Origin: Leuctra nigra
Lineage: Eukaryota; Arthropoda; Insecta; Plecoptera; Leuctridae
Reading direction: 5' to 3'
DNA: 64,000 nt
Assembly: GCA_934045905.1 (NCBI GenBank)
Contig: OW203771.1
Span: forward strand, 2,914,001 to 2,978,000
Shown: piece by piece, positions 10,309 to 22,119 of the stretch
Position numbering within the stretch: the stretch's first letter is position 1
Layout: each line of letters starts with the position of its first letter
The notes under the pieces: model-generated
What the model saw: the letters and a program-made list of their open reading frames with translations, nothing else
What the model was told of the DNA's origin: nothing
Database searches by the model: none
Made by a program: the position numbers and the translations under genes

Positions 10309-11845
10309 CTAGGAAAACGCTCAGTGTAACGCGTTGATGAGCGAGCACAGAACATGCAACATCCCCATAGTAACGATGCACGACACGGCACAAGACGATT
10401 TTCTCTGCAATTTTTCAATCTCCATAATACTCTGGATGAAAAACAGATCCATTGTGTCGTGAAGTCTTACCTACATACCTTCTCCAGAAATCTCTTGTGA
10501 CATCCATACTAAACTCGTAAAATTACAATTAATACTTGACTGATTGGGCTTACAACATGTAAAATTTAATATTAAGTTGGTCTTGATCACCATACAAAAT
10601 TTGAACTTAATGTGAACATTTTTATTGTCGACCAATCAGAAGACATTATTTAAACTTAAACCAATTAGAGGATTTGGCCTTCGTACTCCATCCGATTTTA
10701 TGCGCTAGCTCAAAAATGCTTTCATTTTACTGTACATTCTGAATAGCTTGGCTGCTCTACAGGCCTTGCCTTGGAACAGAAGCTTAAAGAAGGCAGGGAT
10801 GACAATTTAGTATACATTTTTCAAGATTATGGAATAAAATAAGCTTAAAATTACAAAACTTTTGAAAATGGCGACAGATTAGACTGAAAATTGGCAAAAA
10901 TACCTCAAATGTTGGTACCAATGACCACGCGAAGCTTTAAGGTGATACTAGCGCTCGGCCGTTTTAGAAAATTGAGAGAGAAAAATTGTTTTATAAGTGA
11001 GTGTAACTTTTACAGTATGTTCACATGATCAGTCTGATTGGATATTAGTAGACCTTTTTAATTTTTGCTTATTGCATCGTTAATTAGGCGCCGGTTATTC
11101 AACAAAACCGCGTAAAACGATGAAATTTGCGATACGATTGGAGACCAAACCCGTAAACCAATTGATCTCAAATTTTCATCATGATTAGATGAAAGACAAA
11201 CTTAGGGTTATCGCTTGTCACATTTTTGAAATTTTGTTTTATACGGCGCCCAGGGAGACGAGAAAATAGCTAATTTTCCACCCAAAATACACTAATTATT
11301 ACTAATTAACGAAACAAAAAATTAAAAATGTACCAAGGGATAACCCTAAGTTTGTCTTTTATCTAATCACGATTAAAATTTCAAATAATTTGGTCTACCC
11401 ATTTCGTCTCCAATCGTATCGCAAAAAGTGTCTACAAAAAGCAGCAAAATCACTCGCGCTTGCAGCACCTTAAGTTAATCGTTCAATCGGTTCTAGTATA
11501 AATTTCAAAAAACACAGGAAATATGGTTTCAAATTTGAACCAATGGGAGGATTTGGCTGAAACTTTTTATGATTAGGTACAATTTTGGTTGAAATTACTT
11601 GTCAAAATTACAAATTGATCGGAACAACCAATCAAAAGATAATTTTTTTAAAATTTGAACCAATCACGGGATCCCGTTCAAAAACGATCCCAGGGATCTC
11701 ATAGATTACGTTAGTATGTGTACAAAATTTCAGATCGATTGCTTGAGCGGTTTGACCTGGGCTGTGACCACAAAAAAAAAAAAAAAAAAAAACACAGAGA
11801 AAGTGCCATAAGAGTACCGTGGTGACGCTCGCTACGCTCGCTCAA
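10309..11845. mobile_element. Helitron-like repeat, copy 1 (contains a TTAA MITE)
   Basis: The left end is CTAGGAAAACGCTCAGTGTA and the right end is ACGCTCGCTACGCTCGCTCAA. The body is AT-rich with recurring phrases such as TTGATCGG(T/A)C and GAACCAAT. Read in reverse, the element ends with a small hairpin (AACGC...GCGTT), CTAG and a host T, as in Helitron 3' ends. It is interrupted by a TTAA-flanked MITE at 10941-11469. Confidence 0.75.
10941..11469. mobile_element. TTAA-flanked (piggyBac-type) MITE, 529 bp
   Basis: TTAA occurs at 10937-10940 and 11470-11473. The inner ends are GGTGATACTAGCGCTCGGCC on the left and GCTTGCAGCACC on the right. A copy of exactly the same length lies inverted at 31946-32474. 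It inserted into Helitron-like copy 1; copy 3 shows the uninterrupted site near 16025. Confidence 0.8.
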
Positions 11846-11866
11846 TTACAGTCCAATACGGTAAAA

Positions 11867-13160
11867 CTAGGAAAACGCTCAGTGTAACGCGTCGATGAGC
11901 AAGCACAGAACATGCAACATCCCCATAGTCATGATACACGACACGACACAAGACGATTTTATCTGCAATTTTTTAATCTCCATAATACTCTGGATGAATA
12001 ACAGATCCATTGTGTCGTGAAGTCTTACCTACATACCTTCTCCAGAAACCTCTTGTGACATCCCATACTAAACTCGTAAAATTACAATTAATACTGGACT
12101 GATTGGGCTTACAATAGGCATCCTGCGCGAGAAAAGGTTGCCATAGCAACCTACATAAAAGTGTAGGGAATAAACAAATCTGACAGCGGCAATCCAAATC
12201 TCATATTTAGAGTGATTACTTGTGAAAGAAAGATATTTAAGTAAGTAAAAGTTAATAATAATACGCAATATTTATCCATACACAGGTTCAAGTTAAATAT
12301 TCATTTGAGAAATATGATTTATAGCTATTATTTATAGCTTTGACACATTTCTCCTACCAGAGCATCCTCCATTTTTCTACCACTGTGACGTCACGAGCAG
12401 GATTCCTATATGTAAAGTTTAATATTAAGTTGGTCTTGAACACCATGCAAAATTTGAACTTAATGTGAACATTTTGATTGTCGACCAATCAGAAGATATT
12501 ATTTATACTTAAACCAATTAGAGTTGGCCTTCGTACGGCATCCGATTTTATGCGCTAGCTCAAAAATGCTTTCATTTTACTGTACATTGTGGATAGCTTG
12601 GCTGCTCTACAGGCCTTGCCTTGGAGCAGAAGCTTAAAGAAGGCAGGGATGACAATTTAGTATACATTTTTAATGATTATGGAATAAAATGACCTTAAAA
12701 TGACAAAACTTTTAAAAATAACAACAGATTAGACTGATAATTGGCAAAAATACCTACAATGTTGGCACCAATGACCATGCGAAGTTTTAAGTTGGTCGGT
12801 CAATCGGTTCTAGTTTAAATTTAAAAAATCACATGAAAAATGGTTTTAAATTTTAACCAATGGGAGGATTTGGCTGAAACTTTGTTTGATAATGTATAAT
12901 GTTGGTTGCAATGTTTTTGCTAAATTTCAAATTGATCGGAGCAACCAATCTAAAGATATTTTTTTTAAACTTGAACCAATCACAGGAGCCCGTTCAAAAA
13001 CGATCCCAGGGACCGCATAGAGTACGTTAGCATGTGTGCAAAGTTTCAGATCTATTGCTTGAGCAGTTTGACCTGGGCAGTGAACACAAACAAAACAAAA
13101 AAAAACATACAGAGAAAGTGCCATAAGAGTACCGTGGTGACGCTCGCTACGCTCGCTCAA
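11867..13160. mobile_element. Helitron-like repeat, copy 2 (contains a TA-flanked MITE)
   Basis: It has the same termini as copy 1 and follows it after only about 20 bases, in the same orientation. The CTAG end is at 11867-11870 and the GCTCGCTCAA end at 13151-13160. A 290-bp insertion interrupts it at 12117-12406. Confidence 0.75.
12117..12406. mobile_element. TA-flanked MITE inside Helitron-like copy 2
   Basis: Copies 1 and 3 read continuously through this position (TTACAAtATGTAAAATTTAA), whereas copy 2 carries 290 extra bases. The ends GGCATCCTG and CAGGATTCC are imperfect inverted repeats with TA on each side, which fits a Tc1/mariner-type MITE. Confidence 0.65.
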
Positions 13161-15110
13161 TTATATATTTTATTGACGTTCTTGTCCCAAAATTTGAACA
13201 TTTTTATTGAAAAATTAAAAATCAGAATTAAGCAAAAAACTGAAGTTAAATCAAAATTGAATATTGATATGATTGATACTATGATACTATTATAAGCGGT
13301 ATTTGCAAAGTTCATGATAATACCCAAATACCGATTTACCTTTATAAATCATTGAAGAACTCTCGAAAAATGTTTCATGCAAATTTGACAACGAGATGGT
13401 CAAGAAAATTAAATTTTTGCTATTAATAATGTGTTTTTTTCATTTCTGAGGTATCTAGCTTCAAAGAGTTAACTAGAACAGAGAGAGCTTACTAACGACA
13501 CTTCTCTCCAAAAGTATCATGATACTTGATTGATACTATAGACACATGCACGAAGGATCTAAATTCGTAAGGAGAGTGGGGTGGGGGGTGATAATATTTG
13601 TAATAGTAATCGCACGAATTGCTTTCGAAGCCAATGGGGGATCTGGGGTCAGGACCCCCAAAATCTTACTTTCTTGAGATTTTGTTTCAGGAATGGTTGG
13701 TTTCACGGATTTGCACACTATTAGAAAAAAGTTTATATTGACAAATAAAACGATAAAATCATAAGGAGGGGAATTGAATGGGATGGGGGGTATATCGCAC
13801 CCATTCCCCAACCCCCCCCCCCCCCCTTCCTAGGCCCTAAACAAACAAAAAATTAAATTCTGGATGAAAAGACATCAAGGATAAATTTTTGTGCGCACCA
13901 AAAAGGCCGAATTAACCTTTGAATGAATTACCTACATCTTGCATTGGATTCGTCCTTGCCAAAGTCAGGCATATCTTTGATCTTCATAACAGTATTAGTG
14001 CTTGACGATCTCACAATTGCTCAGTTCGAGAAGGTAAAAAATAATTGACCCTCCTTTTCATCTCAATTATCTTTTTGATGTGGATTTGCTTCGAAGCATT
14101 TTTATTAGTTCTGCTTTTGTCCATAACAATAACTCTACTGGAGTGGATTTTAAGAAGAGTACTAACTTTTAGAGCTGTTCAATCGAAATAAATCCAGACG
14201 CAAAGGCATTTATTAACCATTTCTCGCTACAGAAAGCTTCTACGTGATCGATAAGGAAAATGAGACGATGCGTTGCAGTCGACATTGAATGTAGGTCGCA
14301 TTCGCAATATTACAATTGTCATGTTGCAATGTTCGACAATAGCAAGCTGTCTACAGGATCTGCACCTGATAGGTTACACCAGAGTTCCAGAATAAATAAA
14401 ATATATAATTTATTACACGATAGGTATTGATTCTCGCAATGAAAAACAATATTGTTTTCTTTAACACATTTCTTCGCATGCAGAATGGTCTTTGAACCCA
14501 AGGGTGGTTCAAATCCTCTACATTTCAAAGCAAGTTTAATAAAACGAAAATATATGTACACTTGGCACAACTAAAATTGATCGTTCATTAAATCTGATTG
14601 ACTAAAAATGTTAGATCACATTATCACAAGTCAGTCCAAGCGATCTCCTTGTCTCGCTCTATAGTAGGTGACCTCACATTTCAATGATAATAACAAGCTT
14701 TGATTGGTATGGAACATGACCAGAAGTCATTCAAATCTGTTCACAGATCAATTTGTGTTGTGCCGAGTGTACCTAGCAGAATAATGTTACAATGGAAACT
14801 AATCTGGGATACTCTGATCTAATTAAATCATTGTAATATGGTGCGAGGGACTGCCTGATAGGCGGGTCGGCGAAATATTGCGCATCATATTACATAGTTT
14901 TTTTTAAATAATAATACCAGAGTTTTATCCAAGATTATAGTGAATATTTTCAGTTTAGTTTTATCTACAATTTTGGTTTGGATCAAATTATTAAAATTAC
15001 GGGTTCCCTCGGCATCTTGCGATCGTTATCGCAAAACAAAATGCTTTCAAAACAAACTTGATATTTAGGTTATTGTATAAATTCTTCTCAATTTGTTAGT
15101 TTTGATATTA
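13161..15110. other. No gene seen
   Basis: AT-rich non-coding sequence. It includes GATACT/AGTATC-containing stretches near 13270 and 13520, and G/C-run blocks at about 13580-13830 (C-run at about 13808-13824). Confidence 0.5.
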
Positions 15111-15338
15111 ATTCAGTAATATTTATTGATAGACTTTCAAAAACTATTTATTTATACATACAATGCAATATTTCGCTCAAAATTCTCCGAGCTTCTTCAG
15201 GCATTCAGTACCTAGCAGGCATTCAGGCATTCAGGCATTCTTCAATGCCTGAAGAAGCTCGGAGAATTTTGAGCGAAATATTGCATTGTATGTATAAATA
15301 AATAGTTTTTGAAAGTCTATCAATAAATATTACTGAAT
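15111..15338. repeat. Near-perfect palindrome, 95-bp arms
   Basis: The segment 15111-15205 (ATTCAGTAATATTTATTGAT...) is the reverse complement of 15244-15338. The 38-base spacer contains three GGCATTCA units. No TIR-type ends or target duplication were recognised. The near absence of mismatches implies a recent inverted duplication. Confidence 0.9.
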
Positions 15339-15398
15339 AGGTAATTGTGGTTTGTGTGTTGACCATATGCGGGCATATGCTAGTACCATTGGGATTAA

Positions 15399-16408
15399 CT
15401 AGGAAAACGCTCAGTGTAACGCGTTGATGAGCGAGCACAGAACATGCAACATCCCCATAGTAACGACGCACGACACGGCACAAGACGATTTTCTCTGCAA
15501 TTTTTCAATCTCCATAATACTCTGGATGAATAACAGATCCATTGTGTCGTGAAGTCTTACCTACATACCTTCTCCAGAAATCTCTTGTGACATCCATACT
15601 AAACTCGTAAAATTACAATTAATACTTGACTGATTGGGCTTACAATATGTAAAATTTAATATTAAGTTGGTCTTGATCACCATGCAAAATTTGAACATAA
15701 TGTGAACATTTTTATTGTCGACCAATCAGAAGACATTATTTAAACTTAAACCAATAAGAAGATTTGGCCTTCGTACTGCATCCGATTTTATGCGCTAGTT
15801 TAAAAATGCTTTCATTTTACTGTACATTGTGGATAGCTTGGCTGCTCTACAGGCCTTGCCTTGGAACAGAAGCTTAAAGAAGGCAGGGATGACAACTTAG
15901 TATACATTTTTCAAGATTATCGAATAAAATGATCCTAAAATGACAAATCTTTTGAAAATAACGACAGATTAGACTGCAAATTGGCAAAAATATCTAAAAT
16001 GTTGGTACCAATGACCACGCGAAGTTTCAAGTTAATCGGTCAATCTGTTCTAGTTTAAATATCAAAAATCACATGAAAAATGGTTTTAAATTTGAACCAA
16101 TAAGAGGATTTGGCTGAAACTTTTTATGATTGGGTACAATGTTGGTTGCAATGTTTTTGCAAAATTTCAAATTGATCGAACCACCCAATCGAAAGATAAT
16201 TTTTTTTAAATTTGAACCAATCACGGGAGCCCATTCAAAAACGATCCCAGGGACCGCATAGATTACGTTAGTATGTGTACATAATTTCAGATCGATTGCT
16301 TGAGCGGTTTGACCTGGGCAGTGCCGACAAAAAAAAAAAAAAAAAAAAAAAAACACACAGAGAAAGTGCCATAAGAGTACCGTGGTGACGCTCGCTACGC
16401 TCGCTCAA
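15399..16408. mobile_element. Helitron-like repeat, copy 3 (uninterrupted)
   Basis: CTAG at 15399-15402 starts the unit. It ends with CGCTACGCTCGCTCAA at about 16408, after an A-run of 27 bases. This is the best full-length reference copy (about 1.0 kb), free of nested insertions. Open frames across its end are by-products of the repeat, since the same frame recurs in most copies. Confidence 0.8.
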
Positions 16409-16863
16409 ATATTCTAGGCTATAGTCTTCTTACCTATATCCCGCAACCGAAAGGTTGCGGGGAGGGGGGAATAGGGGGGACTGATGCACGCAATTATTTA
16501 ATTGCTATACACTGTCTTCGGTTGTGAAATAATTGCATCTTAGAGAGGGTGGAATAATAGAGATTGAAGAAGGCCTCAATACTACTTGTACATCATGTAG
16601 CAATGTAGCACAATATTCAGTCACTGTTAGTGGTAACGAATGTCTTTGTTGTTAGCAACGGTGAAAGAAAATGCATTTGGAAAGGCAGTAGAAAATGTAG
16701 GTCATACAGCAACTGACATATTGTTACAATGTAGAGAAAAATTGTTACTGTGGTAAAGGATGTCTTTGTTTCTAGCAACCGACACAGGGCAGACTCGCAT
16801 GGGACTACATCCAAGTCATTTAGTAGCGTCTGTTAAGAAGCATCAAGGAGAAACTCTGCTACA
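16409..16863 (+). promoter_or_regulatory. Upstream region of the gustatory receptor, with a diverged tandem duplication
   Basis: Two diverged copies of a segment containing GGTAA.G.ATGTCTTTGTT..TAGCAAC lie at about 16609-16658 and 16731-16780, spaced about 122 bases. The spacing is close to the 120-bp coding repeat downstream but the sequence differs. No promoter motif can be assigned with confidence. Confidence 0.4.
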
Positions 16864-16932
16864 ATGTTCAAGAAACTGATCCGCAAGATCTGGCCCAAGT
16901 CCAACAACGTGATTCACGTGAGAGGTATTCAC

Positions 16933-17360
16933 GACGAGCAGCCCGGCTTCCTGGCGATGTTCCGACACAAGGACGTGTCCGCCAGAGCGCTGCCGTTGTT
17001 CTACGTGATGAAGATGTTGGGACTCTCCAACGAGACGGCGAACAACACTTCTGACGAGCAGCCCGGCTTCCTGGCGATGTTCCGACACAAGGACGTGTCC
17101 GCCAGCGCGCTGCCGTTGTTCTACGTGATGAAGATGTTGGGACTCTCCAACGAGACGGCGAACAACACTTCTGACGAGCAGCCCGGCTTCCTGGCGATGT
17201 TCCGACACAAGGACGTGTCCGCCAGAGCGCTGCCGTTGTTCTACGTGATGAAGATGTTGGGACTCTCCAACGAGACGGCGAACAACACTTCTGACGAGCA
17301 GCCCGGCTTCCTGGCGATGTTCCGACACAAGGACGTGTCCGCCAGAGCGCTGCCGTTGTC
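16933..17360 (+). repeat. 120-bp tandem repeats in coding sequence, left block
   Basis: Units start at 16933, 17053, 17173 and 17293 (GACGAGCAGCCCGGCTTCCT). They differ by only one or a few bases, for example Arg/Ser at the GCCAGAGCG/GCCAGCGCG position. The fourth unit breaks at GCCGTTGT, where the LINE begins, and resumes at 20025 with CTACGTGATGAAG. Confidence 0.95.
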
Positions 17361-20024
17361 CGTTGTTTTTGAGGCCACCCTCGGGTGACCTCAAGATATT
17401 TTTTAGCAATTTAGATAACATGCTGCAACTTATTTCGTGCAAAGACCATGAATTTATTGTGATAAGTGGCGATTTTAATATCAATCTTATGAATGCTGAG
17501 GATGCTGCTAGTAGTAAGTTGATCGATTTGATGGCAGTGCATGGCTTGCATCCGGCTGTGAAAGATTACACACGTGTGACAGCGTTGTCTAAAACCGGCA
17601 TTGACAATATTTTCACCAACTATGATTGTAAACATTATGAGGCAGAAAACGTTGACCTTGGAATAGCCGACCATTACTCGCAAATCTTAAGAATCCATAA
17701 GAACTCAGTGCAAGCTAAGAAAGTATCGATAACCAAGAGAATCTTCAATACAAAAAATACGTCCGAATTTCAATGTGCACTTTATTCAGCGTGCTGGGAC
17801 TCTGTATTTAGTGCCAACACAGTCAACGAGATGATGGAAGAATTTATGAAAATATTTTTGAATAACTTTGACGTCAGCTTCCCACGCACTACAATAACGA
17901 TAACTAACAAGAAAAATGACCGTAATCTTTGGTACACTGCGGACTTAAAGCTGCTAGCACTTAAAGTTAAGGAGTCCTACCGCGAGTCGATTGAAAAAAA
18001 TAATGATAATAGCTTATCCAAGTATCAGAAAATTAAGAGAGATTACAGGGCAGCTATTGCCGATGCAAAAAAAGAATACAACGACGGCGCGCTGTTGACA
18101 GCTAAAAACAAGTCGAAGACAGCTTGGAATCTCATAAAAAATAACAGTAACTCGACGCTCTCTACAACAAGTAAGAAGATCAACTTAACTGACGGAATTT
18201 ACATTATTACGGCTCCTCAAGACGTCACAGAAAAGCTTAACAACTACTTTGGCAGTATTGTCCACAAGCTGCTTGACGGGAAGACACAAGAGCGTAGTAA
18301 TGTTCCTGTGCGAGCAGTCAGATCAGATGCAAATCAAGTAATATTCTTAAGACCGATATATGGAAAGGAATTCCTTGACATTGTTGATAAAGTAAGCAAG
18401 AAACACTCAGCTGGGCCTGACGACGTACCTGGTAGTGTACTGAAACATGTTGGTATTTACATAATGGAACCTTTAATGCACATAATTAATGCTTCGTTTT
18501 CAGAAGGCGTCTTCCCTTGTAGACTGAAACAAGCGAAAATACACCCAATATTTAAAAAGGGTGATGCACGGAAAGAAGAAAACTATCGACCAATTGCTCT
18601 TTTGTCTGTTTTTGCTAAAATTTTTGAAAGCGCCATGCATTCCAGACTTATCGAATTTTTTAATAAACATGCCCCTCTTAATGATAATCAACATGGCTTC
18701 ACCAAAGGAAAGTCAACCACCTCTGCTATAACAGTGTTTGTCAATAACATACTGAAAGCGCTAGATAATAATAAACCAGCATTAGGTATTTTCTATGACT
18801 TTACAAAAGCTTTCGACACGGTGAATCATGCAATACTACTACAAAAACTAGCTGCTTTAGGAATCAGAGGAAATGCAAACAACTGGATTGAATCATACTT
18901 GTTAAATCGGAAGCAATCAGTGTGTATCAAAGGCGCTTCACGATCTTTCAACTCGAAAGAGATTACTATTAACACGGGAGTTCCCCAAGGTTCGACCCTT
19001 GCTCCTTTGCTTTTTACTGTCCTGACTAATGACATGCCTGATGATGTTAAAACAGGGCATCTCACACTTTTTGCTGACGATACTACTCACTTCGTGTCCG
19101 GGGATAATATCGACAGCGCTACTAAAGCAGCAAACAGAGCTATTAATGAACTTGATGTGTGGTGTGGCAGGAATGATCTACTCCTGAATCTAGGTAAAAC
19201 AGTGTCCATGTTGTTCCATTCAAAGCAGAGGAAAATTGATATAAGTCCTTACTTAAAACTTAACGGTAAAAGTATAACTGTTGCCACTGAGACAAGATTC
19301 CTTGGTTTAACTATTGACAACACTCTAGACTGGACAGTTCATGTAAATAATGTTTGTAAACACGTCGCCTCCAGTTGTTATGTTATTAAGCGGCTGATGT
19401 CAATTGTAAATGTATCTGTAGTTAAGCTAGTCTACTTTGCTTTTATCCATTCGAAGCTTCTGTATGGAATTGAAATGTGGGGTAACTCCCGGAATTTGAG
19501 TAGATTGTTTACTCTTCAAAAAAGAGCACTTAGATTCATGGCGAATGCCAGCTTCAATCCTACAGCTGATATATTTTATAAAGACTCATGTAAACCTCTA
19601 TTTAGAAGATTTAATATTTTACCTTTACCGTGCTTATATATTTACAGTGTCATAATACTTGTTGTAGCTGATACAAATTTTGATCTCAAATGCAGCAGCA
19701 CCCATAATTATAGTACTAGAAATAGAAACGCTTTAAAATCTGACCCTCACAAGCTTACAATGTTCACTAAGGATCCTCTTTATGCTGGTGCAAAATGTTT
19801 TAATGCTCTGCCATATTATATTCAAGTTGAAAGAGAAACAACATGTTTTAAAGTTATTTTAAAGAAATTTCTTATTGACCAGTGTTTCTACAAAGTAAAA
19901 GAATTTGTTCCCTATGTTTAAGAAAGATTTGTTATGTTATGTACGTATTGATTGACGATGCCCATATTTGTATTAATCTACGGGAAAATAAATAAACTTG
20001 AACTTGAACTTGAACTCTACGTGA
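17361..20024 (+). mobile_element. 5'-truncated non-LTR retrotransposon (CR1/Jockey group), inserted in the receptor repeat
   Basis: One long frame ends at 19921 (about 850 codons). It begins inside the apurinic endonuclease domain (FLRPPSGD, then VISGDFNIN and GIADHYS motifs). The reverse transcriptase follows: SAGPDDVPGSVLK, NYRPIALLSVFAKIFE, FYDFTKAFDTVNH, GVPQGSTLAPLLF and catalytic LFADDTTHF. A C-terminal region contains HSKLLYGIEMWG. The first part of the endonuclease and any ORF1 are missing. The 3' end is AATAAATAAA followed by three ACTTGA units. The tail then joins directly to the receptor repeat. No target duplication is visible, but CCGTTGT is doubled at the 5' junction (17353-17366). 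The intact frame argues for recent insertion. The exact clade is not certain. Confidence 0.9.
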
Positions 20025-20548
20025 TGAAGATGTTGGGAATCCTCAGCATGACGGCGACCAACACTTCTGACGAGCAGCCCGGCTTCCTGGCGATGTTCCG
20101 ACACAAGGACGTGTCCGCCAGCGCGCTGCCGTTGTTCTACGTGATGAAGATGTTGGGACTCTCCAACGAGACGGCGACCAACACTTCTGACGAGCAGCCC
20201 GGCTTCCTGGCGATGTTCCGACACAAGGACGTGTCCGCCAGCGCGCTGCCGTTGTTCTACGTGATGAAGACGTTGGGACTCTCCAACGAGACGGCGACCA
20301 ACACTTCTGACGAGCAGCCCGGCTTCCTGGCGATGTTCCGACACAAGGACGTGTCCGCCAGCGCGCTGCCGTTGTTCTACGTGATGAAGTTGTTGGGACT
20401 CTTTAGCATGACGGCGACCAACACTTCTGACGAGCAGCCCGGCTTCCTGGCGATGTTCCGACACAAGGACGTGTCCGCCAGCGCTCTGCCGTTGTTCTAC
20501 GTGATGAAGACGTTGGGACTCCTCGGCATGACGGCGACCAACACCGGC
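20025..20548 (+). repeat. 120-bp tandem repeats in coding sequence, right block
   Basis: The block resumes the broken unit at CTACGTGATGAAG. Further units start at 20069, 20189, 20309 and 20429. Variants here end in LSNETATNTS, FSMTATNTS or LGMTATNTG, and the last leads into unique receptor sequence. Removing the LINE leaves the receptor frame intact across both blocks. Confidence 0.95.
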
Positions 20549-21373
20549 AGACGCGTCCAGTTCCAGGTGTCTCGTGTCGGAGCCGTCTACAGCGCGGCAC
20601 TTTTTATCCTTCCGGTCGTTGCTGGAGTTAGAGTATTTGTATAACACTGCAATAATAATGCATTTGATGATTTTTTTGATCCATCACTTTCATATATTAT
20701 ATTCCACATCCAAATGGTGTTGTACTTGCATCGATATTAGTTACAGCCATTTGGTTGTGTCGTAAACATTCTGAACGGTCTGCGTCAAAGAAAGATGGTT
20801 GCATTTGTTGAACAACTGCATGGAGTCGATTCGTTGCTTCTGGGTCTGGGAATACAAATACCACATAGAAAGAACCAGCTATGTATCGGCATTTGCTTCA
20901 TGGCTTACATCAGTTTAACAGTATATTCATTGTACCACAAATTCCCCACATTTGATACGTCCTACGATACATTTGGCAAAGTATTTCTGTATTGGTTACC
21001 TAGAATCATCAACGCGTGCTATAGTTGTTACGTCATGTCTGGCATGTTGGCAATACGTCATCGTCTGCGCCTCTTCAACGCGCACATCGTGTCCCAAGGT
21101 CACGGCCACATCGACGTCACTCTGTTGCGAGCCTCGGCGTCTGTCCGAGGCGCTGTTTATGACGTCACTGTACTCTTCAACGATATCAATTCTATGTCGC
21201 TTTTTTGTACGTGTCTTGTACTTTTAGCAGAAATGTTAGCCGTCACAATAGATTTCATCAATAACGTCTATTATGATGGATATAGTAATATGGTAGACAT
21301 TATTAGGATTTTCCCGTTTTTCATCCCGATCTCCTTGATGTGCTATGTCGGTCACACAGCTGTTCAAGAGGTA

Positions 21374-22044
21374 AGACTTGAATCTTAATTACTTTGCCAC
21401 TTCAGTATCAACTCAACAAATCACAAAACGGAATTAAACAAAATTGATTAGCTGCTGCGGTCGGTTCCTTGAAAATCACACCTTGTTACGGTGGCTGGAG
21501 CGATCGAGGCAGAGTCTCAGATCGTCATAATTTTGTGTGTACTTATTGATATTCATGCCATACACAATCCCTGAAGAAATTATACACTTCTCGTGTGTGG
21601 TTTCTGAGATAATTTGAGTTTTCTTCAGTCCAAAATGTTATCCCTCTATGTTATCTCATATGGGAGACAAGTAAAATTGAGAAATTTTTAAGCTATAATA
21701 AAGTTATATTTTTTTACCGATAGATTAGAACAAAACACTTTTTTCTTCTAGATATACGAACGTACTATCAGGAAATAATTGAAAACAATACCAACGTGTG
21801 CTATTTTAAAAGTAAGAAACCAAATTCGAAATGATTTTACTATCTCTACAATGTTAAAGCTTTGCTCATTCTCTAATAACATAAAAATGAAACCTCACTT
21901 TTGAACTAGAGTTGCAAACTAAAAAACATGAAAGAATCTTTTCTACTTATATATGTATAGTTGAAATATAGGAAAACGTTTTTTGAACCTATACTTTCAA
22001 GAAAAAGTACGTAGAAACACATTGATGACGTCATTATGTTACAG
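21374..22044 (+). other. Putative receptor intron filled by a dispersed AT-rich MITE family
   Basis: The intron runs from GTAAGA after VQE to TTACAG before SQKTS. Sequence such as GAAAACAATACCAACGTGTG (near 21781) and the CAGATCGTCATAATTTT segment recur at about 36490, 41180, 54150, 54590 and 62010, all within MITEs. The start (about 21410-21500) also belongs to a repeat seen at 25430 and 60570. Confidence 0.5.
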
Positions 22045-22119
22045 TCGCAGAAGACTTCAGTGATTCTTTACAAGATGTGGCGTGATCGAGAAGGCTGTGT
22101 CTTGCAGGCTGCAGTTTAA

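Larger units (their letters stand above)
16864..22119 (+). pseudogene. Gustatory receptor (7tm_7) gene with repeat-expanded N-terminus, interrupted by a LINE
   Basis: The ATG at 16864 opens MFKKLIRKIWPK. Eight 40-residue units follow (DEQPGFLAMFRHKDVSASAL / PLFYVMKMLGLSNETATNTS), the fourth split by a LINE. Next comes RRVQFQVSRVGAVYSAALF, which looks like the first membrane segment of an insect gustatory receptor. The PLFYVMKMLGL core is itself the usual receptor N-terminal motif. The frame meets TAA at 20642 and TAG at 20738, then continues in the same frame from the ATG at 20795 (LHGVDSLLLGLGIQIPHRK, then the family-like NAHI loop and two membrane segments) to a GTAAGA donor near 21373. A likely next exon starts at 22045 (SQKTSVILYKMWRDREG) but reaches a stop at 22117 unless shifted by one base. 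A small intron at about 20631-20746 would be in frame and remove both stops. The C-terminal exon with the TYxxxxxQF motif was not found. Most likely a decaying receptor gene. Confidence 0.7.

Noticed and set aside
12927..13160. Frame beginning MSERSERHHGTLMALSLCVF and its relatives near 16069, 24823, 28421 and 51065
   Set aside because: The same frame recurs because it spans the terminal GAGCGAGCG repeat of the Helitron-like family. Lengths vary with the T-run and there is no domain.
10309..16408. A tandem array or CRISPR-like pattern from the repeated 40-base end sequence
   Set aside because: Spacing is 1 kb or more, copies are dispersed and in both orientations, and they are ends of a transposable element.
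16843..17484. Minus-strand repeat frame (VEQRQRSGGHVLVSEHRQEAG)
   Set aside because: It is antisense to the in-frame receptor repeat. The plus frame has the ATG, the receptor-like core and continuity with downstream receptor sequence.
17361..20024. A host gene or viral reverse transcriptase
   Set aside because: The endonuclease-plus-RT order, absence of LTRs, a microsatellite-like 3' tail and 5' truncation are those of a non-LTR retrotransposon.
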